Below are positions 58,119-64,000 of a DNA stretch of 64,000 nt, piece after piece. The number at the start of each line of letters is the position of its first letter. Position 1 is the stretch's first letter. The stretch covers positions 310,001 through 374,000 of the forward strand of contig CP186339.1 of the NCBI GenBank assembly GCA_049347715.1. The letters run 5' to 3'. The notes below the pieces were generated by a model. The model did no database searches. It was not told the origin of the DNA and saw only the letters and a list, made by a program, of their open reading frames with translations. The translations under genes and the position numbers were made by a program. Source of the stretch: Thalassotalea_B piscium_A. GTDB taxonomy: Bacteria; Pseudomonadota; Gammaproteobacteria; Enterobacterales; Alteromonadaceae.

Positions 58119-59912
58119 ATGTTGCCAGAACAACAAAATTTAAACCAAACGATGCTAACTAGCGAGCAGTTATTAGCGTTTCAGAAAACAGTAGGGAGTT
58201 ACACTCCTATACAATGCGCTTGGGCAAGTGGTTATTTAGCTGCAAAAGCAGAAGGTTCGTCTACTGTTAGTTTAGCAACTTCCCCTCAGAAACAAGTTAG
58301 TCCAACATTAACTATTCTTTATGGATCGCAAACGGGCAATGCAAAAGGGGTTGCGAGTACGTTAGCGACACAAGCTAAAGCAAATGGTTTAAATGTTGAC
58401 CTAATTAATATGGGAGAGTTTAAACCTAAGTCCATTAAAAACTTAACTCATCTATTAATTGTGACAAGTACTAATGGTGAGGGTGAACCACCTGATGATG
58501 CTATCGCGTTGCATGAATTTTTGTCTTCTAAAAAAGCTCCCAAACTAACAGACCTGCATTATAGTGTATTAGCTTTAGGTGATACCAGTTACGAATATTT
58601 CTGCAAAACGGGTAAAGACTTTGATGAGTTTTTAATAGCGCTTGGGGCTAAGCAAATATCACCAAGAATTGACTGCGATGTCGATTATGAAGAGACAGCT
58701 GAAGCTTGGTCTAAAACGATAATAGAAAAAACAAGCCCACTACTTGGAACATCAGCAAGTGCTGAAGTGGTAAATATTCAAACATCCACCAGTGATAATG
58801 CTTATAGCAAACAAAATCCCTTTGCCGCTGAATTAAGTTTAAGTCAAAAAATCACCGGCAGAGATTCTGCGAAAGATGTTAGGCACATTGAAATTGATTT
58901 ACTTGACTCGGGCATCCATTACCAGCCAGGTGATGCACTTGGTGTGTGGTTTGAAAATGATGCACAACTTGTCGATGAATTACTGGCATTACTAGAAATT
59001 GATGGAAGTGAAACCGTTAAAGTCAAAGATGAAACCTTAGCGATAAAAGAGGCATTAATTACTCGCTATGAGATCACACAAACTAGCGTCAATTTTGTTT
59101 TATTCTGGGCTGAAGTTAGTAAGAGCAAAAGTTTACTCGAGTTGATTGAAGATAAAGATCTAGTACGTGACTATGCATCAAAGCATCAAATTGTTGATGT
59201 GGTTAAAGCTACTCCTGCAAAAGTAAGCGCCCAACAATTTGTTGATTCATTACGTAAATTGACACCTCGTTTATATTCCATCGCCTCTAGTCAATCTGAG
59301 GTTGAAGATGAAGTTCACTTAACTGTTGGTGTGGTTGAATACAACGAAAATGGTCAAAAGCGAACTGGCGCTACTTCTGGCTTTTTGTCACATCGCTTAG
59401 AAGAAGGTGGAACAGTAAAGGTTTTTATTGAGCATAACGACAATTTTAGGTTACCTGAAGATAGCAACACTCCCGTTATTATGATTGGACCTGGTACTGG
59501 TGTCGCACCTTTTAGAGCTTTTATGCAAGAGCGTGAAGCGCAAGAAGCTGAAGGGGAAAACTGGTTACTGTTTGGCGATCAAACATTTACCCAAGACTTC
59601 TTGTATCAGGTGGAATGGCAAGGCTATCTTAAATCTGGCTTATTAACACGTCTTGATCTTGCTTTCTCAAGAGATCAAGCTGAAAAAATCTACGTTCAAG
59701 ATAGGCTTAGAGAAAACGCACAAACCGTATTTGAATGGTTAGAACGAGGTGCACACTTGTATATTTGTGGTGATATGAGTCGTATGGCTAAAGATGTGGA
59801 ATCTACATTAGTAGATATTATTTCGACTCAAGGCAAAAAATCAGAACAACAAGCACAAGATTATTTAAAAGAATTACGTAACGCTAAGCGTTATCAGAAG
59901 GATGTTTATTAA
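58119..59912 (+). CDS. cysJ: Sulfite reductase [NADPH] flavoprotein alpha subunit
   Basis: Transfers electrons from NADPH through FAD and FMN to the CysI hemoprotein. The 597-residue product has an N-terminal flavodoxin domain ('LTILYGSQTGNAKGVA', about 67-205), an FAD/connecting region with 'TPRLYSIASSQSE', and the NADPH-binding ferredoxin reductase part with 'MIGPGTGVAPFRAFMQER' and C-terminal 'KRYQKDVY'. The stop codon overlaps the cysI start by one base (TAATG), so translation is coupled. Confidence 0.96.
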   Translation: MLPEQQNLNQTMLTSEQLLAFQKTVGSYTPIQCAWASGYLAAKAEGSSTVSLATSPQKQVSPTLTILYGSQTGNAKGVASTLATQAKANGLNVDLINMGEFKPKSIKNLTHLLIVTSTNGEGEPPDDAIALHEFLSSKKAPKLTDLHYSVLALGDTSYEYFCKTGKDFDEFLIALGAKQISPRIDCDVDYEETAEAWSKTIIEKTSPLLGTSASAEVVNIQTSTSDNAYSKQNPFAAELSLSQKITGRDSAKDVRHIEIDLLDSGIHYQPGDALGVWFENDAQLVDELLALLEIDGSETVKVKDETLAIKEALITRYEITQTSVNFVLFWAEVSKSKSLLELIEDKDLVRDYASKHQIVDVVKATPAKVSAQQFVDSLRKLTPRLYSIASSQSEVEDEVHLTVGVVEYNENGQKRTGATSGFLSHRLEEGGTVKVFIEHNDNFRLPEDSNTPVIMIGPGTGVAPFRAFMQEREAQEAEGENWLLFGDQTFTQDFLYQVEWQGYLKSGLLTRLDLAFSRDQAEKIYVQDRLRENAQTVFEWLERGAHLYICGDMSRMAKDVESTLVDIISTQGKKSEQQAQDYLKELRNAKRYQKDVY

Positions 59913-61654
59913 TGAGTACTAACAATAACGCTGAACAAATATCACCGTCAGGACCTCTCATTGTTGAAGGAAAACTTTCAGATAATGAGCGACTTAAAGC
60001 AGAAAGTAATTTTTTACGAGGCACGATCTCTGAAGATTTAAACAACCAAACTACGGGTGGTATGACAGGCGATAATTTTCAGTTAATTCGTTTCCATGGC
60101 ATGTATCAACAAGATGACCGAGACATACGTGCCGAACGGGCAAAACAAAAATTAGAGCCTCTGCATACCCTAATGCTGCGGGCACGTTTACCTGGCGGAA
60201 TTATCACTCCTGAACAATGGTTAGGTGTCGATAAGTGGGCTAGTGAGCATACCTTGTATGGCAGTATTCGTTTAACAACACGTCAAACATTTCAATATCA
60301 TGGCATTTTAAAACCGAATATTAAAACGGTGCATAAAGCATTAAATAGCATAGGTATAGACTCAATCGCTACGGCTGCAGATATGAATCGAAATGTGCTT
60401 TGTACAGCAAACCCCTATCAATCAGAAGTGCATCAAGAAGCATACGAATGGGCTAAGAAAATTAGTGAGCATTTTCTTCCACAAACGCGAGGCTATGCTG
60501 AAGTTTGGTTAGATGCGGATAAAGTAGATAGTACCGTTGATGAAGAAGAGCCAATTTTAGGAAGTACTTACTTACCTCGTAAGTTTAAAACAACAGTGGC
60601 TATTCCGCCTTTGAATGACGTAGATGTTCATGGTAATGATCTTAACTTCATCGCGATTCAAGAAAATGGCAAGCTGATAGGATTTAATGTCTTAGTCGGT
60701 GGTGGACTTGCTATGACACATGGTGATAAGTCGACCTATCCTCGTAAAGCAGATGATTTTGGTTATATACCTGTAGAAAAAACCTTAGCTTTCGCAGAAG
60801 CGGTAGTGACAACTCAACGTGATTGGGGCAATCGAGTTAATCGTAAAAATGCGAAAACCAAATATACCTTAGATCGTGTGGGTAAAGAGGTATTTAAAGC
60901 TGAAGTTGAAAAACGCGCAGGGAGTCAATTTGAAGTAAGCCGTCCGTATGAGTTTACCGAACGCGGTGACCGTATTGGTTGGTCAGAAGGTATTGATGGT
61001 AAACACTATCTGGCATTGTTTATTCAAAACGGACGAATTAAAGACTTCCCGGATCTGCCATTAAAAACAGGCATGGCTGAGTTAGCAAAGGTCCACCAAG
61101 GTGATTTTCGAATTACCGCAAACCAAAATTTAATTGTTGCTGGTGTACCAGCAGAGCAAAAAGCCGAAATAGAAAGTATTGCTATCAAGTATGGATTAAT
61201 GGACGCCTCTATTAGTGAGCAACGTAAAAACTCTATGGCTTGTGTTGCTTTTCCTACGTGTCCTTTAGCAATGGCAGAAGCTGAACGTTATTTGCCTTCA
61301 TTGGTGACTGATGTTGAAGGTATTTTGGCTAAACATAAAGTAAGTAATGAAAGTATAATTTTAAGAGTGACTGGCTGTCCTAACGGCTGTGGTCGCGCGA
61401 TGCTCGCCGAAATTGGATTGGTGGGTAAAGGTCCTGGTAAATATAACATGCATTTGGGTGGTAATGTTGCCGGTACTAGAGTCCCTAAAATGTATAAAGA
61501 AAACTTAGGGGAGCAAGACATATTGTCAGAAATCGACAATCTAGTTTCTCAATGGGTTAAACAAAGAAATACAAATGAAGCCTTTGGTGATTTTGTTATC
61601 CGCAATGGAATAATTGCTGAAGTGAAAGTGAGTAAACGAGACTTCTATGACTAG
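59912..61654 (+). CDS. cysI: Sulfite reductase [NADPH] hemoprotein beta subunit
   Basis: Reduces sulfite to sulfide with six electrons at a siroheme coupled to a 4Fe-4S cluster. The 580-residue product carries the cluster and siroheme cysteines C444 and C450 ('CVAFPTCPLAMAEAE') and C489 and C493 ('TGCPNGCGRAMLAE'). 'IRLTTRQTFQYHGI' and 'NRNVLCTANP' are the substrate and siroheme contact segments. Overlaps cysH by 8 bp. Confidence 0.96.
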   Translation: MSTNNNAEQISPSGPLIVEGKLSDNERLKAESNFLRGTISEDLNNQTTGGMTGDNFQLIRFHGMYQQDDRDIRAERAKQKLEPLHTLMLRARLPGGIITPEQWLGVDKWASEHTLYGSIRLTTRQTFQYHGILKPNIKTVHKALNSIGIDSIATAADMNRNVLCTANPYQSEVHQEAYEWAKKISEHFLPQTRGYAEVWLDADKVDSTVDEEEPILGSTYLPRKFKTTVAIPPLNDVDVHGNDLNFIAIQENGKLIGFNVLVGGGLAMTHGDKSTYPRKADDFGYIPVEKTLAFAEAVVTTQRDWGNRVNRKNAKTKYTLDRVGKEVFKAEVEKRAGSQFEVSRPYEFTERGDRIGWSEGIDGKHYLALFIQNGRIKDFPDLPLKTGMAELAKVHQGDFRITANQNLIVAGVPAEQKAEIESIAIKYGLMDASISEQRKNSMACVAFPTCPLAMAEAERYLPSLVTDVEGILAKHKVSNESIILRVTGCPNGCGRAMLAEIGLVGKGPGKYNMHLGGNVAGTRVPKMYKENLGEQDILSEIDNLVSQWVKQRNTNEAFGDFVIRNGIIAEVKVSKRDFYD

Positions 61655-62387
61655 AGTAGCCATTAATAATCGATTTCCAGCATCATTGCCAAAACCTTGG
61701 TTAAGTCAATGGAACGAATTATTAGAGAATCAAAGTGCGGTAGAACGTGTTGAGTGGGCGATGGAAAATTTGCCTTCACAATTTGTGCTTTCTTCAAGTT
61801 TTGGTATTCAATCAGCAGTTATGTTGCATATGCTGACTCAGGTGGATGAACATATTCCAGTATTATTAACAGATACTGGACATTTGTTCCCTGAAACCTA
61901 TCAGTTTATTGAAACATTATCAGAGCGGCTGAAATTAAATTTACATGTGTTCAGTGCTAAAGAAAGTGCGGCATGGCAAATGGCAAAGTATGGTGAAGAA
62001 TGGTCGAAAGATGAGGTGTCATTAAAAGCCTATAATCGTAGGAATAAAGTGGAACCGCTAGAAAGAGGACTTGATCAATTAAATGCAGGTACTTGGTTTT
62101 CTGGTGTTAGAAGACAGCAATCAGCTCATCGAGAATCTCTGTCTGTAGTGAGTATTTTGCGAGGCCGATTTAAAGTTCACCCAATTATAGACTGGACAAA
62201 TAAAGATATTCATCAGTATTTAACTAAACATAATTTGCCTTATCATCCATTATGGGATCAAGGTTATGTTTCTGTGGGTGATGTGCATAGTACACGACCA
62301 TTAACTTTAGGTATGGATGAAAGTGAAACTCGTTTCAGTGGCATGCAAAGAGAATGTGGATTGCATACCGACGGGGATGGGATTTAA
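61647..62387 (+). CDS. cysH: Phosphoadenylyl-sulfate (PAPS) reductase
   Basis: Reduces PAPS to sulfite using thioredoxin. The 246-residue product has the PP-loop 'SSSFGIQSAVMLHML' and 'LLTDTGHLFPETYQF', then 'SGVRRQQSAHRESL', and the catalytic Cys237 in 'QRECGLHTDGDG'. It lacks the two extra Cys pairs that bind a 4Fe-4S cluster in APS reductases, so PAPS is the likely substrate. Completes a standard cysJIH operon; cysteine regulation by CysB is expected but no site was identified. Confidence 0.95.
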   Translation: MTRVAINNRFPASLPKPWLSQWNELLENQSAVERVEWAMENLPSQFVLSSSFGIQSAVMLHMLTQVDEHIPVLLTDTGHLFPETYQFIETLSERLKLNLHVFSAKESAAWQMAKYGEEWSKDEVSLKAYNRRNKVEPLERGLDQLNAGTWFSGVRRQQSAHRESLSVVSILRGRFKVHPIIDWTNKDIHQYLTKHNLPYHPLWDQGYVSVGDVHSTRPLTLGMDESETRFSGMQRECGLHTDGDGI

Positions 62388-62407
62388 TTTAACTTACTAT
62401 TAAGTGT

Positions 62408-62437
62408 CATTAAGGTAGTGCTGAAATTACCTTAATG
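62408..62437. terminator. Hairpin between convergent cysH and unknown gene
   Basis: CATTAAGGTA (62408-62417) and TACCTTAATG (62428-62437) form a perfect 10-bp stem with a 10-base loop overlapping the stop of the minus-strand gene. Without a T tract it is a weak intrinsic terminator at best. Confidence 0.45.
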
Positions 62438-63337
62438 AATATGAAAGTGTGAAGACAGTGAGTCTTTTACTAATTGTAAGTAATTTTCATCAATAGAATC
62501 ACTGATTAAATTCGCTAATTCAGCACCAATAGGGGTGAATTTATAGAAACTTAAAATGGAATTGTTTTTTACCGAGGTTAATGTCAGTGGTGCGTTGTTG
62601 ATATAAAAGTGAATACTTTCCCCTATAGCAACAGGCGTGGTTTCAGTTTCTTGAATAAAAAGTAAATGGTTATCAGCTAGTGATAATAGCTCAGTATAAG
62701 ATAGGCCAAATTTGCTTAAGTTGATTTTTTGTAGACGTTTTTTACTAAAAAAATTAAACATGCCAGGAAGTAATGATGAGCCTGATATGATTCTAAGGTT
62801 TTTTCGCGTACTATCTTTTACTGCAAGTGAGCAAGCTTTCGCAAATAATTTAGCTTCTCCGATACTCATGGTTCTAAATGCTTGCAGGGTTTTTAATGAA
62901 AAAGATCCTGGTTTAGTTACTTCAAACGCTAAAATTTTTGCCCATAATTCTTGCATCGTTGGATTACTAATACCTTCTGCAAGTTCGGTAAAGCAGTTAA
63001 ACCAATCAACATCGGCACGGTCAGTTATTTCGTTGTCTGAACAATACTGTATGGCTTTTTGAATAATGATTTCGAGATTTTGCTGTTTCCTTAAACGAAG
63101 AAAACGTTCTCTTTTTTGAGTTCTTTCTTCTAGGGGGATTTGTTTTCCAGTCGAGATTAGTGCGCCATCAACAACAAATTGCTTGGCTAAATTTAATAAT
63201 TGTTTTTGAGATGATGCTCCCGGTTTTGCTGCTTTATTTTCTGTTGACTGTTTTGGTGCTTCTGTTTCAACAACGGACGTACTTTTAACTTCTGTCACTG
63301 GTGTGACCGAATTAACCGAAGTTGTTGAAATTTTCAT
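62432..63337 (-). CDS. Uncharacterised cytosolic protein, possibly TIGR03899 family
   Basis: A 301-residue soluble protein from ATG 63337 (a TTG at 63349 is in frame). The first 60 residues are low-complexity, Ser/Thr/Val/Glu-rich. The rest is mostly helical: 'RFLRLRKQQNLEIIIQKAIQ', 'ADVDWFNCFTELAEGI', 'MQELWAKILAFEVTKPGSFS', 'KTLQAFRTMSIGEAKLFAKA'. This resembles the TIGR03899/DUF2806-type proteins of marine gammaproteobacteria, which have no known function; the family name is from memory and uncertain. No signal peptide or membrane helix. Monocistronic. Confidence 0.6.
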   Translation of the reverse strand: MKISTTSVNSVTPVTEVKSTSVVETEAPKQSTENKAAKPGASSQKQLLNLAKQFVVDGALISTGKQIPLEERTQKRERFLRLRKQQNLEIIIQKAIQYCSDNEITDRADVDWFNCFTELAEGISNPTMQELWAKILAFEVTKPGSFSLKTLQAFRTMSIGEAKLFAKACSLAVKDSTRKNLRIISGSSLLPGMFNFFSKKRLQKINLSKFGLSYTELLSLADNHLLFIQETETTPVAIGESIHFYINNAPLTLTSVKNNSILSFYKFTPIGAELANLISDSIDENYLQLVKDSLSSHFHIH

Positions 63338-63609
63338 AGAACCATCCAATATTTGTTAAAAATTAGTTAATTAACAGCATAAAGCAAATTATTAAAGACT
63401 AAAAACTTATCATAGATTAATTTAATGAAAAAAAGCGAATAAAAAAAGTGTAAAGGTTAAAATTATTATCTAAACTTAGCTGATATCGACATTTAGCTAT
63501 AAAGAGCTATTATAATTGAAATAGTTTGTTGAATATTCTTCAGCTGACTTTTATGATGTAGATAAGATTAAATATTTCTATAATATTTAAATAGGCATTT
63601 TTGCAAAAC

Positions 63610-63633
63610 TAACTAACTCGTTGCAGTTAGTTA
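63610..63633 (+). promoter_or_regulatory. Hairpin in the leader of the receiver-domain gene
   Basis: TAACTAACT (63610-63618) and AGTTAGTTA (63625-63633) are a perfect 9-bp inverted repeat with a 6-base loop, ending 3 bases before the GAGGG ribosome-binding site. It could be an operator or a translation-controlling RNA hairpin; function unknown. Confidence 0.5.
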
Positions 63634-63645
63634 TTTGAGGGTAGT

Positions 63646-64000
63646 ATGCGGGCATCTGAAGATATTAACGATGATTTTTTGTTTATCGATGATAGTGATG
63701 AAGATGAAATTCTTGATGACTCCAGTAATGGTACATGGAAAGTATTGATCGTTGATGACGATCCTGAAATTCATTCGGTAACACAATTAGCATTATCTGA
63801 TTTGGTTGTTCTAGGAAAACGCTTAGAATACATCCATGCCTACTCGGGACGTGATGCTTGCAAATTGATTGAGCAAGATAGTGATGTCGTTCTTGTGCTT
63901 CTTGACGTTGTCATGGAAACAGATGACGCTGGCTTGAATGTGGTCAAGCATATTAGAGAAAAGCTCAATCGACAAGACATACGCATTGTTCTTAGAACAG
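63646..64000 (+). CDS. Response regulator, DUF3369/HD-GYP-like (5' part only)
   Basis: Starts at ATG 63646 with GAGGG 5 bases ahead and runs off the window after 118 codons. An acidic N-terminus ('INDDFLFIDDSDEDEILDD') precedes a receiver domain with 'WKVLIVDDDPEIHSV' and the phospho-acceptor Asp in 'LVLLDVVMETDDAGL'. The acidic leader, 'WKVLIVDDDPEIHSVT' and 'METDDAGL' pattern is that of large regulators with a DUF3369 domain and a C-terminal HD-GYP c-di-GMP phosphodiesterase; the rest is outside the window, so the output domain is inferred. Confidence 0.75.
   Translation, partial: MRASEDINDDFLFIDDSDEDEILDDSSNGTWKVLIVDDDPEIHSVTQLALSDLVVLGKRLEYIHAYSGRDACKLIEQDSDVVLVLLDVVMETDDAGLNVVKHIREKLNRQDIRIVLRT

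Overview
The window is chromosomal DNA of an AT-rich marine gammaproteobacterium. The rRNA genes, the conserved gene order around secB/gpsA, psd-rsgA-orn and cysJIH, and the protein character (many Lys/Asn/Ile codons, PEP-CTERM protein, GH20 lipoprotein, RRM protein) all point to the order Alteromonadales. Colwelliaceae (Colwellia or Thalassotalea) is the best guess. No phage, integrase, insertion sequence or CRISPR array is visible, and most of the window is ordinary core genome with three accessory blocks.

Layout. 1-13.3 kb: patatin-like lipase, secreted trypsin-like protease, then the enterobacterial-type block gpmM-envC-yibQ (minus) divergent from yibN-grxC-secB-gpsA (plus), trmL, a FieF-type metal exporter, and a Cpx-type envelope stress system (cpxR-cpxA plus a secreted alpha/beta hydrolase, with cpxP divergent and a ladder of CpxR-like half sites between them). 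13.3-22.2 kb: a BlaI-type repressor with an M56 peptidase fused to a TonB C-terminal domain, a glycerophosphodiesterase, psd, rsgA, orn, an M28 peptidase, a Cys-type glutathione peroxidase and an MltA-like protein. 22.3-32.8 kb: a compact nine-gene surface-glycan cluster on the minus strand (Wzx, Wzy, three glycosyltransferases, and PglC/D/E/F-like enzymes), which predicts a di-N-acetyl-bacillosamine-type first sugar. 32.9-39.8 kb: GH20 hexosaminidase lipoprotein, DUF938 protein, a small secreted unknown, an M16 peptidase lipoprotein. 40.1-48.2 kb: a tryptophan/kynurenine catabolic operon (2-aminomuconate route) lacking a recognisable formylkynurenine formamidase, followed by a LysR regulator. 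48.2-54.9 kb: a membrane-anchored RRM protein, then a complete rRNA operon (tandem promoters, 16S, tRNA-Ile, tRNA-Ala, 23S, 5S, terminator) with readable boxA sites and RNase III processing stems.

54.9-55.87 kb is the most unusual stretch. It is a tandem array of about 7.4 units of 128-130 bp. Each unit carries two short hairpins that are oppositely oriented members of one REP-like family (a BIME-like design), starting about 25 bp after the rRNA terminator. After it come a PEP-CTERM protein, an apparently orphan LytS-type histidine kinase, cysJIH for assimilatory sulfate reduction, an uncharacterised cytosolic protein, and the start of a receiver-domain protein cut by the window edge.

How parts work together. 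The Cpx set, envC/yibQ, the MltA-like protein, the M23, M28, S1 and M16 proteins and the glycan cluster make the window rich in envelope construction and quality control. The kyn operon feeds tryptophan carbon into central metabolism, and cysJIH reduces PAPS to sulfide. All functional statements rest on motifs and family knowledge read from the sequence; no database search was run.
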